Shown in pieces: positions 14,474 to 23,605 of a stretch of DNA of 40,525 nt (positions within the stretch are counted from its first letter, which is position 1; the number at the start of each line of letters is the position of its first letter). Source of the DNA: UBA3792 sp964426415 (GTDB taxonomy: Bacteria > Bacillota > Clostridia > Christensenellales > CAG-138); contig CAYRQM010000015.1 of the NCBI GenBank assembly GCA_964426415.1, forward strand, positions 1-40,525, written 5' to 3'. The notes beneath the pieces were generated by a model. The model was not told the origin of the DNA, did no database searches, and saw only the letters and a program-made list of their open reading frames with translations. A program made the position numbers and the translations under genes.

Positions 14474-15328
14474 TTATTCTTCGCCGACGATGCAGCGGTA
14501 GATGCGATCGAGATCGTCCTTGGAATAGTAGTGAATGACCAGCTTGCCCTTTTCCTCCGAGCCGACGAACGTGACCTTTGTACCGAGCGTTGCGCGCAGC
14601 TCCTTGAGCGCGGCTTTGTAGGCGGGCGATGGGTCGCTTGGCTGTTTCTTGGGCTTTTTTGCCATGGCGGCAAACCGCAGCTCGTCCTCCAGTCGGCGTA
14701 CCGACCAGCCTTCCTTTGCACAGCGTGACGCCAGCTTTTCCTGCTCGTCCGCATCTTCGATGCCGGCGAGCATCTTGCCGTGTCCTGCGGAAAGTGTGCC
14801 CGTTTTGACCAACTCTGCCACGGGCTTCTCCAAGGAAAGCAATCGCAGCGCGTTGGCGATGGCGGGTCGGCTTTTGCCGATGCGTGTCGAAACTTCCTCT
14901 TGGGTCAAGTCGTGCTGCTCCATCAGCAGCCGAATCGCCGCCGCTTCCTCGATGGGGTTCAGATTCTCGCGCTGGATGTTCTCCACCAGCGAAACCTCCA
15001 TGATGGTGGCGTCGTCCATGTCGGACACCAGTACGGGCACGGTGCTGCGTCCCGCCAGCCGTGCGGCGCGGAAACGGCGTTCGCCCGCGATGATGGTGTA
15101 ACGGTCGCGGTTTTTGCGCACCAGCAAGGGCTGCACCACGCCGTGCCGCTTGATGGAGGCGGCAAGCTCCTCTAATTTTTCTTGGTCAAACGTCTTACGC
15201 GGCTGATCGGGATTCGTGTCGATGGCATAGATGTCCACCTCCAACGCGCCGCCGCTTTGCGCCTCTTGCTCGTTCAGATCGTCCAACAGCGCGTCCAGCC
15301 CGCGCCCAAGCCCCTTCTTTGTCGCCAT
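14474..15328 (-). CDS. parB: Chromosome partitioning protein ParB (Spo0J)
   Basis: ParB (284 aa), a CTP-dependent clamp that loads at parS and slides on DNA, organising the origin and stimulating ParA. The N-terminal ParA-interacting motif KKGLGRGLDALL (4-15) is intact. GERRFRA (82-88) and ENIQRENLNPIEEA (116-129) form the CTP-binding core; the helix-turn-helix is around EEVSTRIGKSRPAIANALRLL (144-164). Arg154 and Gly182 match the parS-reading set, unlike the Noc protein at 6.2 kb. The start codon directly follows the parA stop (TAA-ATG). Confidence 0.96.
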   Translation of the reverse strand: MATKKGLGRGLDALLDDLNEQEAQSGGALEVDIYAIDTNPDQPRKTFDQEKLEELAASIKRHGVVQPLLVRKNRDRYTIIAGERRFRAARLAGRSTVPVLVSDMDDATIMEVSLVENIQRENLNPIEEAAAIRLLMEQHDLTQEEVSTRIGKSRPAIANALRLLSLEKPVAELVKTGTLSAGHGKMLAGIEDADEQEKLASRCAKEGWSVRRLEDELRFAAMAKKPKKQPSDPSPAYKAALKELRATLGTKVTFVGSEEKGKLVIHYYSKDDLDRIYRCIVGEE

Positions 15329-16096
15329 TTATTTGACCTCCCGTTTGATGAATTCTTCTGACAGCGCCTCGTATGCGCGCGCCCCGACGTTGCGCGGATC
15401 GTAAAGCGAAATCGGCAGCCCGTGACTGGGCGCTTCGCTCATGCGCACCGAACGCGGAATGATGGTGTCGTAAACCTTGTCCTTGAAGTAGTGCTTGACT
15501 TCCTCCACCACTTGGATGCACAGATTCAGACGCGGCGAAAACATCGTCAGCACCACGCCTTGGATGTCAAGACGGTCGTTCAGACTGCGCCGCACCAGCT
15601 TGACGGTGTTCATCAGCTGTGAAAGCCCCTCCAGCGCATAGTATTCGCATTGGATGGGAACCAACAGCGAATCGGACGCGGTGAGCGCGTTCAGTGTCAA
15701 AAGCCCCAGCGACGGCGGACAGTCGATGAAGATGAAGTCGTAATCGGACAGAATCGGGGCAAGGGCGGTCTTGAGCCGCTGTTCCCGCGCCATCATCGAG
15801 ACCAATTCGACCTCTGCGCCCGCAAGCGCGATGCGCGACGGCAGCACGAACAGCGTGTCGATGCAGGTGGGACGAATGGCGTTTTGAATGGGCGCTTCCC
15901 CGATGACCACATCGTAGGCGCACAGGTATTGCTTGCTTTTGGAAAGCCCCAGCCCGCTGGTGCTGTTGCCCTGCGGGTCGAGATCGACGAGCAGAACGCG
16001 AAACCCGTGCTGTGCGACGCACGCTGACAGGTTGATGGCGGTAGTGGTTTTGCCCACGCCGCCCTTTTGATTGGTGACGGAAATAATGGTAGCCAT
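15329..16096 (-). CDS. parA: Chromosome partitioning ATPase ParA (Soj)
   Basis: ParA/Soj (255 aa), a DNA-binding Walker ATPase that works with ParB in origin segregation and can affect DnaA. The deviant Walker A KGGVGKTTT (about 10-18), the VLLVDLDPQGNSTSG strand, FIDCPPSLGLLTLNAL and the PIQCEYYALEGLSQL motif are all present. Start MATIISVTNQ chosen with AAAGGAG just upstream; the in-frame extension covers the promoter. A parS site lies immediately upstream of the promoter. Confidence 0.97.
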   Translation of the reverse strand: MATIISVTNQKGGVGKTTTAINLSACVAQHGFRVLLVDLDPQGNSTSGLGLSKSKQYLCAYDVVIGEAPIQNAIRPTCIDTLFVLPSRIALAGAEVELVSMMAREQRLKTALAPILSDYDFIFIDCPPSLGLLTLNALTASDSLLVPIQCEYYALEGLSQLMNTVKLVRRSLNDRLDIQGVVLTMFSPRLNLCIQVVEEVKHYFKDKVYDTIIPRSVRMSEAPSHGLPISLYDPRNVGARAYEALSEEFIKREVK

Positions 16097-16121
16097 GATT
16101 GCTCCTTTACTTGGTGGTTCT

Positions 16122-16150
16122 ATTATACGCAAGGATGGTGGAAAATGCAA
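16122..16150 (-). promoter_or_regulatory. parAB promoter
   Basis: On the minus strand TTGCAT (16145-16150), 17 bp, TATAAT (16122-16127). The parS site starts nine bases upstream of the -35, so ParB loading could influence this promoter. Confidence 0.8.
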
Positions 16151-16159
16151 GGGGAAGGA

Positions 16160-16175
16160 TGTTTCACGTGAAACT
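16160..16175. promoter_or_regulatory. parS centromere site
   Basis: TGTTTCACGTGAAACT matches the bacterial parS consensus TGTTTCACGTGAAACA at 15 of 16 bases and keeps the full palindromic core GTTTCACGTGAAAC. It is the ParB loading site, placed directly upstream of parAB. I saw no second good copy in the window. Confidence 0.95.
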
Positions 16176-16292
16176 CCGCGGGAATGCGCAGCATCCCCGC
16201 GGAGGAAGAGGTAAGGTGGATTGGGCAGACGCGTCTCTGTCTCAAAGTGACTGCGCAGCGTGTTGCATCCGCTTACAAGTTTAAGGTGTGAT

Positions 16293-16308
16293 GGCGGCTT
16301 CCGCCGCC
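16293..16308. other. GC hairpin between parA and the aspartokinase gene
   Basis: GGCGGC (16293-16298) pairs with GCCGCC (16303-16308) around TTCC. It could end the aspartokinase transcript (minus strand), but no T-tract follows. The rest of 16176-16336 holds no gene or other signal that I can support. Confidence 0.35.
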
Positions 16309-16336
16309 GATTTGTTCAGCGGCGTTGCACGCACGC

Positions 16337-17650
16337 CTATGCGAATGCGTGGTAAATGGCTTCGATGGCGCGCTCAAAATCGCGCTGTTCCACGCCGACG
16401 ATGATGTTCATTTCGGAGCTGCCTTGGTCGATGATGCGGACGTTCACGTCCTGTTCGTACAGCGCGGCAAACAGCCGTGCCGACACGCCCTTGCTGCGCA
16501 CCATGCCGATGCCCACGGTGGCGATCAAGGCGATGCAGCTTGCGATTTCGACGGTGTCGGGGGCGCATTCCACCATGATTTCGTGGTAGATGGCGTCCAT
16601 CTTGCCCGACAGCCGCTTGTCGTCGATGACCAGCGAGATGGTGTCGATGCCGGAGGGTATACACTCCACCGCAATGCCGTGCCGTGCCAAGATGGCAAGC
16701 AGCCGATAGGCGTAGCCCAATTCGGCGTGCAAATTGTCCTTTGTCAAGGTGATAACGGTGAACCCACGGCTGCCCGCCACACCCGTCAGCGGACAGGGGC
16801 GCTCGACGCCGCCCAACATGCTGTCGGGCACGATCATGGTGCCCTTGGCGTCGGGATGGTTGGTGTTGCGCACGCTGATGGGGATACGCGCCTTGCGGAC
16901 GGGGAAGATGGAATCCTCATGCAGCACGGTCGCGCCCATATAGCTCAACTCGCGCAGCTCGGAATAGGTGACCATCTCGATGACCTTCGCCTCGGGCACG
17001 ATGCGCGGATCTGCCATCAAAAAACCGTCGACGTCCGTCCAATTCTCGTACAAGTCGGACTGGGAGGCGCGGGCGACGATGGCGCCCGTGATGTCGCTGC
17101 CCCCGCGGGAGAAGGTGCGCACCGCACCGTCGCGGCGTCTGCCATAAAAGCCCGGAATGACCACCCGCGCCCGCGTTTCCAGCACGCGGCTCCAAAGCTG
17201 CGTCGTTTCGTCGTCGTAGGCGCCGTCGTCGTGGAAGCAGACCAGCTCGGTGGCGTCCACGAAGCGAAACCCCAGATAGTCTGCCATCAGCAGCGCGTTG
17301 AGATACTCGCCGCGGCTTGCCGCGTAGTCGGGGCTTGCGCCGTCCTCCAAAATGCGGTAGATGGCGGACAGCTCGGATTCGATGTCGACCGAAAGGGAAA
17401 GCGATGCGGCGATGCGCCGAAAACGATTGGCGATGCGCCGAAAGGGCTGTTCAAACGGCGCGCCGCTTGCCGCCAACGCCTGACATTGATACAGAAGGTC
17501 GGTAATTTTTTCGTCGCCGCGGTAGCGCCGTCCCGGTGCGCTCACAACAATGCACTGTCGGGACGGATTCGCCTCCACGATTGCCTTAACCTTTTGAAAT
17601 TGTCCTGCGTCGGCAAGGGAACTGCCGCCAAACTTCGCCGTAATGCGCAT
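16337..17650 (-). CDS. lysC: Aspartokinase
   Basis: Aspartate kinase (437 aa) phosphorylates aspartate, the first step towards lysine, threonine and methionine. The catalytic domain starts MRITAKFGGSSLADAGQF (KFGGSS box), with VVSAPGRR, TFSRGGSDITGAIVA and NWTDVDGFLMADPRIV. Two C-terminal ACT domains (about 295-437; GFTVITLTKDN ... and ALIATVGIGMVRSKGVSARLF ...) indicate feedback control by an amino acid. The ATG follows the DUF1015 stop by two bases with no clear ribosome-binding site, so translation is probably coupled. A GTG seven codons upstream is a possible alternative start. Confidence 0.95.
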   Translation of the reverse strand: MRITAKFGGSSLADAGQFQKVKAIVEANPSRQCIVVSAPGRRYRGDEKITDLLYQCQALAASGAPFEQPFRRIANRFRRIAASLSLSVDIESELSAIYRILEDGASPDYAASRGEYLNALLMADYLGFRFVDATELVCFHDDGAYDDETTQLWSRVLETRARVVIPGFYGRRRDGAVRTFSRGGSDITGAIVARASQSDLYENWTDVDGFLMADPRIVPEAKVIEMVTYSELRELSYMGATVLHEDSIFPVRKARIPISVRNTNHPDAKGTMIVPDSMLGGVERPCPLTGVAGSRGFTVITLTKDNLHAELGYAYRLLAILARHGIAVECIPSGIDTISLVIDDKRLSGKMDAIYHEIMVECAPDTVEIASCIALIATVGIGMVRSKGVSARLFAALYEQDVNVRIIDQGSSEMNIIVGVEQRDFERAIEAIYHAFA

Positions 17651-17652
17651 GG

Positions 17653-18963
17653 TCAGTCGATCTTTCTGCACTCAAGATAGTATCGTTTTTCGTTGGCTTC
17701 GCCCATCGAGAACGTCTTGCGCGGCAGTGCGCCGTCGTAGACCACGGTGGGGAACAGCTCGCTCTTTTCCATTGCGGGAAGCAAAAAGCCCATGGTGTTC
17801 GCTTGCTTGGAAAGGCGCTTTACCACGTCCGTGCCGTGGATATAGTCCACCTCGGCGCCCGGCGTTTCTTTCAACACGGCGTCGATGGCGTTTTGCAGCG
17901 TGCCGACCGCCAGCTGTTGGGTGCAGCCCTCCACAAGGAACGCGCCCTGCTTTTCGCCCGTGAAGAACGGAATCACATGGACGGCGCCGCCCGCAGCTTG
18001 GAACGTGTCGCCATATTCCACGGTCGCTTTGCCGTTTTGCGCCTGCAGCTTTTGCAGAATGGCTTGGATGCCTGCATCGCCGCCCAGCCCGAACACCACG
18101 CGGTGAATCGGCTCGAACACGATGCCTTCGTCATGGACGTTTTCGATTTCGACCAAGCAGAAACGGGCGGGATGGTCCTTGCGCGCCGCTTCGGGCAGCG
18201 TGGCCTTGACCTTTTCCCAGTTGGCTTTTGCGGTGGCGAAGCTGTGGTTGCCGTCGCCCATGGCAAACAGCAGCGGCGCATGGTCGCCGTACTTGGCGTG
18301 GAACGCGGCAGGATCGGTCAGCGCCGCCATGGCGTCCAGAGCGGCTTGAATGAGCGTTTTATCGTCCACCAGCCAGCCGCTGATGTGCCCGCCGTCCAGC
18401 ATCAAATCGGTGTCGTACAGCGATTCCATCTCGTTTGTCTGCGCCTTGAGCGGCTCGATGACCGTGCGGTTGGGGTCGTCAATGAGCACGAGAATGTGCG
18501 GCAATTCCAACGGCGCACCCTCTCGAATGCGCAGACGCGGCGGAATACGGGAGACGATGGTGCCCTCCGTGGCACGGATGCGTGTCGTGGCGCCCTTGTT
18601 GTAGTCGTAACATTCCAAATCCAGCGCCAGCACCAGTCCCCAACGGGTATTGCCCGCCACGGAACGCTTCACCAGCACAAAGCCCTGCGGCTTGGTCTCC
18701 AGCACGCCGCGCGCCATGTAGTCGCGCATGTTGGTGCGAATCGCGGCAATGCGCGCCGCTTCGTCCTCCTTGCCCAGATAGGCTTCCGGCAGGAACAGAT
18801 CCAGCGTGGAAGGCGCGTCGCCGATGACGGCACGGGCGTTGTCCCAATATTCGGGCTGCGATGTGAACTGGTCGCACGCAACCACCGCCCACTTTTTGAA
18901 ATCTGTGCCCTTGGGGGGCAGCATCACGGAAGGAACCAAAACGCCGATAGAATTTTCGTACAT
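17653..18963 (-). CDS. DUF1015 family protein
   Basis: A 436-residue DUF1015 protein, recognised by MYENSIGVLVPSVMLPPKGTDFKKWAVVACDQFTSQPEYW, RIRATEGTIVSRIPPRLRIREGAPLELPHILVLIDDP and MGDGNHSFATAKANWE. No signal peptide or membrane segment. The biochemical role is not established; relatives are sometimes found beside serine or amino-acid metabolism genes, and here an aspartokinase follows. AAGGAG lies seven bases before MYENS; the earlier in-frame ATG sits one base from that site and is unlikely to be used. First gene of a two-gene operon. Confidence 0.92.
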   Translation of the reverse strand: MYENSIGVLVPSVMLPPKGTDFKKWAVVACDQFTSQPEYWDNARAVIGDAPSTLDLFLPEAYLGKEDEAARIAAIRTNMRDYMARGVLETKPQGFVLVKRSVAGNTRWGLVLALDLECYDYNKGATTRIRATEGTIVSRIPPRLRIREGAPLELPHILVLIDDPNRTVIEPLKAQTNEMESLYDTDLMLDGGHISGWLVDDKTLIQAALDAMAALTDPAAFHAKYGDHAPLLFAMGDGNHSFATAKANWEKVKATLPEAARKDHPARFCLVEIENVHDEGIVFEPIHRVVFGLGGDAGIQAILQKLQAQNGKATVEYGDTFQAAGGAVHVIPFFTGEKQGAFLVEGCTQQLAVGTLQNAIDAVLKETPGAEVDYIHGTDVVKRLSKQANTMGFLLPAMEKSELFPTVVYDGALPRKTFSMGEANEKRYYLECRKID

Positions 18964-18998
18964 GTCCATTCTCCTTTTGCACAAATTGATTAAATATC

Positions 18999-19027
18999 AT
19001 TATACGGTACAAGTTTGCACTTTGCAA
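18999..19027 (-). promoter_or_regulatory. DUF1015-lysC promoter
   Basis: On the minus strand TTGCAA (19022-19027), 17 bp, TATAAT (18999-19004). It sits between the rRNA methyltransferase stop and DUF1015. Confidence 0.85.
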
Positions 19028-19040
19028 GCCGTTTTGTGTG

Positions 19041-20321
19041 TCAAAAATGCAGCCGCAGCCCTTTCGGAAGGTGATTCTTGAGCATCCCGTCGCCCGCCTT
19101 GGCAAGTCCGAGCGCGTGTCCCAAATAGGTGACGGCGCAAAAGCCCTTCGCGGCGTCGCGCAAAAGCGTTTCGCCCATCAGGTACCGCTTGGCTTCGGCT
19201 TCGTCCAACGGCTCTCGATGGAGAATGGGCGACGCCGCGTGCGCCATGGCAAGCGCGTGCGATGGCACAAAGCGCGCATCCTTTTGTTCGCCAAGCAAGA
19301 GCCCCGCCCGCACGATGCGCAGCCCGTCCAAGGAAAACGGCAGCGCGGGCAGCAGCAGCACCCGCCCGTCGGGCAATGCGCGAATCTGTCCCGTCTGGGG
19401 CGCAGTCTCGGCGGCAAACGCTTCCCACGGGGCGCAGCGGTCGGATGGCGCCGCATGGAATGCGCTTGGGATTCTCTTGCCCTGCCGCTGCAAAAGCGCG
19501 GCAAATTGTCCTTCGCCCAAGGACGTGTGCGGATACAGCCGCTGCATGGACACGCAGGTAAAATCGGGATGCGTGTCCAAGAACGCCGCGACCGTTTCTT
19601 CGTTTTCTTGCGTCGAAAAGGAGCAGGTGGCATAAACAAGCTGTCCGCCGCGCTTGACGGCGATTGCCGCGTCCTCCAAAATGCCGCGTTGCCGCACGGC
19701 GCACGCCGTCACATGAGCGGGCGACCATTCCGAAACGGCGACGTCGTCCTTGCGGAACATCCCCTCTCCGGCGCAGGGCGCATCCACCAGCACCACATCG
19801 CAGGCGTCCTGCAGCCGCAGGCACAGCGGGTGCGGCTCCATATTGGTCACGACCGCGTTCGTCACGCCCATGCGCTCCAAATTGCCCGTCAAAACGGCGG
19901 CGCGGCGGGCGACGATTTCGTTGGCAATCAGAACGCCGCCCTGCATCCGTGCGGCAAGCTGCGTGCTTTTGCCGCCCGGCGCGGCGCAAAGATCCAACAC
20001 CACGGGCGCAGCGGGCAGCGCGGGCAGGGTGGCAGGCAGCTGGGCGCTTGCCTCCTGCATATAGAACAGTCCCGCCGCGTGCAGCGGATGCTTGCCCGCC
20101 GCGAAGTGGTCGGGCGTCAATGCGCCCTCTTGGCAGACGCCGTTTGGCACATATGGCATCGCCATTTCCACCATGCAGTCCGTCACCGTGGTCTTGATGG
20201 TGTTCACCCGCAGACTGCGCTTTGGCGGTTGACAAAGGGCGGCAAAAAACGCCCCATAGTCGTCGCCAAGCTGCATCTGCATACGGTCTAAAAACGCGGT
20301 GGGATAGGTGTGCGTCGTCAT
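19041..20321 (-). CDS. RsmF/RsmB-like RNA m5C methyltransferase
   Basis: NOL1/NOP2/Sun-family SAM-dependent cytosine-C5 methyltransferase (426 aa), probably acting on 16S rRNA. Motif I is VLDLCAAPGGKSTQLAARM; the two cysteine motifs are VLVDAPCAGEGMFRKD and YATCSFSTQENEE. The N-terminal RSLRVNTIKT segment and a C-terminal extension of roughly 150 residues resemble the YebU/RsmF branch more than RsmB, which carries a NusB-like domain. The start overlaps the addA stop as ATGA. Last gene of thpR-addB-addA. Confidence 0.9.
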   Translation of the reverse strand: MTTHTYPTAFLDRMQMQLGDDYGAFFAALCQPPKRSLRVNTIKTTVTDCMVEMAMPYVPNGVCQEGALTPDHFAAGKHPLHAAGLFYMQEASAQLPATLPALPAAPVVLDLCAAPGGKSTQLAARMQGGVLIANEIVARRAAVLTGNLERMGVTNAVVTNMEPHPLCLRLQDACDVVLVDAPCAGEGMFRKDDVAVSEWSPAHVTACAVRQRGILEDAAIAVKRGGQLVYATCSFSTQENEETVAAFLDTHPDFTCVSMQRLYPHTSLGEGQFAALLQRQGKRIPSAFHAAPSDRCAPWEAFAAETAPQTGQIRALPDGRVLLLPALPFSLDGLRIVRAGLLLGEQKDARFVPSHALAMAHAASPILHREPLDEAEAKRYLMGETLLRDAAKGFCAVTYLGHALGLAKAGDGMLKNHLPKGLRLHF

Positions 20322-23300
20322 GCCATCCTCACAATCTCGTTGGCGTTGAGCAGCACAACGTAGGTTTCGCGCACGGGAATTTGGGTGAGCGCGCCCAGTG
20401 CGCGGGCGTACAAATCGACCTGTCTTTGGTGGCGCGCCGCGTGCAGCTTGGCGTCGCCTTCCACATGGTCGGTTTTATAGTCCAACAGCACCCATCCGCC
20501 GTCCTCCAAGAAGCAGGCGTCGATCACGCCTTGCAGCAGGATGGTTTCATGCACCGTCGTGTCCAAAAGCGCGGTGGCGTCCATAGGAAAGACGAAGTTC
20601 CATTCGCGTTCCACGCGCGGGGAACGGCACATCCTTTCGTACAGCGGCGTATGCAAAAACCACGAAACGGCGCGCAGATGGGACGGCGGCACGTTGCCGA
20701 TGCGCGCGGCGACGGCGGACAATTCGTCCATGGACAGCATCTTAAGCGGCAGCCGCTCCAAGATGGAATGGGTGCGTGTGCCCAGCGCTTTGGCGTCTGC
20801 TTCGTCGGTAAAGACGGGCGCTTCAAACGTGAGCGCGTCCCGCGCCTGCTGTGCCGTGACGGACGTCTTGTCGGGCAGCAGCTCGGTTTCGTGCCATCCG
20901 TAGCGCCACGCAAAGCGTTCGGAAAGCGCTTGCAGCTCGTCCTTGGTGGGCGCGGGAATGGGCGGCGCCGTGTGGGTTTCCAATTCGGAAAACTCGCGCT
21001 TAAAGTGGACTTGGGGTAAAAGAGCCCCTTGCGTGGCAAGCAGCAGCACGCGCAGCGGACAGTTCGCGGCGCGCAGCTTGGAAAGCGTCGGCAGCGGCAG
21101 CTTGTTGAGCGCCGTTTCGACGTGCAAAAGGCTTCCCAGCAGATACAGCTCGGACTTGGCGCGGGTCATGCCCACATACAGCACGCGCTGTTCCTCCTGC
21201 CACGATTCGTCGGCGACCGCACGGGAGATGATGCGCCGTGAAAACGCGTCATAGCGCACGCCGTCCGCGTCGGCATAGCGCAGCCCGACGCCCTTTTCCG
21301 CGTGTAAAAGCAGCGTCTTGCGCTCGTCGTCGTGGTTGTATTGAGAGCCGAGCGACGCCAAGAACACGCAGGGAAACTCCAGTCCCTTGGCGCTGTGAAT
21401 CGTCATGATGCGCACCACGTTTGCGGTGATGGTCTGCGCCGCGCCCACGTCCGCCGACGCCGCGGTGTTCTCCATGTAGTGCAAAAAGCCGTGTACGCCG
21501 CTGTTGCCCGTTTTGTCAAAAGTGCAGGCGCGTTCCGTCAGCGCGTCCAAATTCGCCATGCGCTGTTCGCCGCCGCGCAGCGCGCCCATCTGTTCGGCAA
21601 ACAGCGTGTCGTCGAAGATGGTGCAAAGCAGCGCTTCCATCGAGATACGCCGCGACAGGCTGCGATAGCGCTCCAGCATGGAAAGGAACGCGTCCACCTG
21701 CGCATCCGAAGCGCGCACCTCCAAAAGCCGTTCCAAAAGCGTCTGCTTTTTGGAGGCGGGACGCAGCCGATACAGCGTTTCGTCGTCAAATTTGCCAATC
21801 GGTGAGCGCATCACCGCAAGCAGCGGAATGTTCTGCCGCCGATTGTCGATGCAGCGCAAAAGATCCAGCACCAGCTTGACCTCGATGGCGTCAAAGTAGC
21901 CGCCCGTGGTTTGCGCGTAGCACGGAATGCCGCAAAACGCCAGCGTCCGCTGCCACAGCGCAGCGTGCTTTTTGTTGCGCAGCAGCACCACAAAATCGTC
22001 GTAGCGGCAGGGTCGCGTCGTGCCCTGTTCGTCCAACACGATGGGGCGTTCCATGCGCGAGAAGATGGTTTGCGCCGCAAACCGTGCCTGCGCCTCGGCG
22101 TCCTCAATCGCGTCCTCGTCGCTGTCGGCGCTCTTTTCAAACAGGTGCAGCTCGACCAAACCGTCTGGCTGCCGCCGCCCTTGGCGCAGCGCGGCGCGTT
22201 CGTCATATGCGATGCCCGCAATCTCCTTGCGCATGACCGTGCCGAACACGCGGTTGACCGCGTCGATGACCGCCTTGCCCGAACGGAAGTTGTCGGGCAG
22301 GTCGATGCGCGTGCCGACGTCGCCGCAAAAGGCGCCGCATTTTTCTAAAAAGAGCTTCGGCTCCGCCATGCGAAAGCGATAGATGGATTGCTTGACGTCG
22401 CCCACATAAAAGAGCGTGTTGGGACGCGCAATGCGCTGCAGGATGGATTCCTGCACACGGTTGCTGTCCTGATATTCGTCCACGATGATCGTTTCAAATC
22501 GTTCTCGGTATTCCGCCGCAATCTCGTCGTCTTTTAGGATGGCGATGGTCATATGCTCCAAGTCGTTGAAGTCCAGCACGTTGCGCGCGCGCTTCTCGGC
22601 GGCATACGCCTCCCGATACGACCGCAGCAGCGCAAACAGCGCCGTAAGGTACGGCGTGCATTGCTGTTCGATTTGCCAAAGCCGATCCGCGTCCGTCGCC
22701 ATGGACGCCATCTGCGCCCGCGCCAGCGCAAGCAGCGCGCTCTTGGCGTCGGTAATCGGCGCCCGTTCCTCCTGTGAAAAATCCTTGGGCCAATTCAGCC
22801 GTCCCGTCTCGTTGGCAAACGAGAGCGCTTCGCCGTATGGCTGCCGTTCGGTTTGCAGCAGCGCGCCCCGCATATGCATCAAAAGCTCGTCCGTCACCGC
22901 CAACACGCCGTCGCACGCAGGCGGCAGCGCAGAGGAAGCGTTTTGTAGCTCGTCCATTGCCATTTCCAATTCGTGCTGACACGCAAGCAAATCGTCGGCA
23001 AGCAGCCGATCAAAGGCGTTCCGATCCAGCGTGTTCGCCTCTTGTTCGGCCAGCCACGCTTCGGGGTCGGGCTGCGCGCCAAGGAAGCGGTCGGCATGTT
23101 GCAGCGTTTCAATCAGCGCCGCTTCGCCGCCAAAGCATTGCACCAACAGCCGATATGCGCTTGGGTCGTCGGTGGCAAGCGCGGTCAAAAGCGTTTCGCG
23201 CACCTCGTTTTGCAGCACGGCGCTTTCGGTTTCGTCCATCGTCTTGGCGGAAGGCGTCAGCCCCACGCGAAAGAAATGACGGAACACCACCTTGGAGCAA

Positions 23301-23605
23301 AACGCGTGAATGGTGGAGATGTTGGCGTTGCCCACTTGGGCGGACTGGGCGCGCAGACGGCGCTTTTGTTCGCCGCTGCTTTTTTGGATTTCCTCCTCCA
23401 GCCGCTTGGCAATGCGCATTTTCATTTCGCCTGCCGCCGCACGGGTAAAGGTGAGAATCAGCATGTTTTCCAAATCCATGCCGTCTTGCATCAGCCGCAG
23501 CACGCGCTCGGTCAGCACGCTGGTTTTGCCCGCGCCCGCAGCGGCGGAGACGATCAGATTTCCATCGCCGTCAATCGCGGCGCGCTGTGCTTCAGTCCAT
23601 GCCAT
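20318..23605 (-). CDS. addA: ATP-dependent helicase/nuclease subunit A
   Basis: AddA (1095 aa), the UvrD-type helicase and one nuclease of AddAB, which resects double-strand breaks for RecA loading. Walker A SAAAGAGKT (20-28, Lys27), motif II VDEYQDSN, the VGDVKQSIYRFRMAEP motif III region, IMTIHSAKGLEFP and LYVGMTRAKSELYLLG are present. The C-terminal nuclease shows GVIDACFLEDGGWVLLDYKTDHVE, the Asp and DYK residues of the RecB nuclease family. Somewhat shorter than the B. subtilis protein. It overlaps addB by 14 bases, so coupling is tight. Confidence 0.96.
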   Translation of the reverse strand: MAWTEAQRAAIDGDGNLIVSAAAGAGKTSVLTERVLRLMQDGMDLENMLILTFTRAAAGEMKMRIAKRLEEEIQKSSGEQKRRLRAQSAQVGNANISTIHAFCSKVVFRHFFRVGLTPSAKTMDETESAVLQNEVRETLLTALATDDPSAYRLLVQCFGGEAALIETLQHADRFLGAQPDPEAWLAEQEANTLDRNAFDRLLADDLLACQHELEMAMDELQNASSALPPACDGVLAVTDELLMHMRGALLQTERQPYGEALSFANETGRLNWPKDFSQEERAPITDAKSALLALARAQMASMATDADRLWQIEQQCTPYLTALFALLRSYREAYAAEKRARNVLDFNDLEHMTIAILKDDEIAAEYRERFETIIVDEYQDSNRVQESILQRIARPNTLFYVGDVKQSIYRFRMAEPKLFLEKCGAFCGDVGTRIDLPDNFRSGKAVIDAVNRVFGTVMRKEIAGIAYDERAALRQGRRQPDGLVELHLFEKSADSDEDAIEDAEAQARFAAQTIFSRMERPIVLDEQGTTRPCRYDDFVVLLRNKKHAALWQRTLAFCGIPCYAQTTGGYFDAIEVKLVLDLLRCIDNRRQNIPLLAVMRSPIGKFDDETLYRLRPASKKQTLLERLLEVRASDAQVDAFLSMLERYRSLSRRISMEALLCTIFDDTLFAEQMGALRGGEQRMANLDALTERACTFDKTGNSGVHGFLHYMENTAASADVGAAQTITANVVRIMTIHSAKGLEFPCVFLASLGSQYNHDDERKTLLLHAEKGVGLRYADADGVRYDAFSRRIISRAVADESWQEEQRVLYVGMTRAKSELYLLGSLLHVETALNKLPLPTLSKLRAANCPLRVLLLATQGALLPQVHFKREFSELETHTAPPIPAPTKDELQALSERFAWRYGWHETELLPDKTSVTAQQARDALTFEAPVFTDEADAKALGTRTHSILERLPLKMLSMDELSAVAARIGNVPPSHLRAVSWFLHTPLYERMCRSPRVEREWNFVFPMDATALLDTTVHETILLQGVIDACFLEDGGWVLLDYKTDHVEGDAKLHAARHQRQVDLYARALGALTQIPVRETYVVLLNANEIVRMA

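Noticed and set aside
16337..17650. Homoserine dehydrogenase fusion (ThrA-like)
   Set aside because: The protein ends after two ACT domains; no dehydrogenase domain follows.
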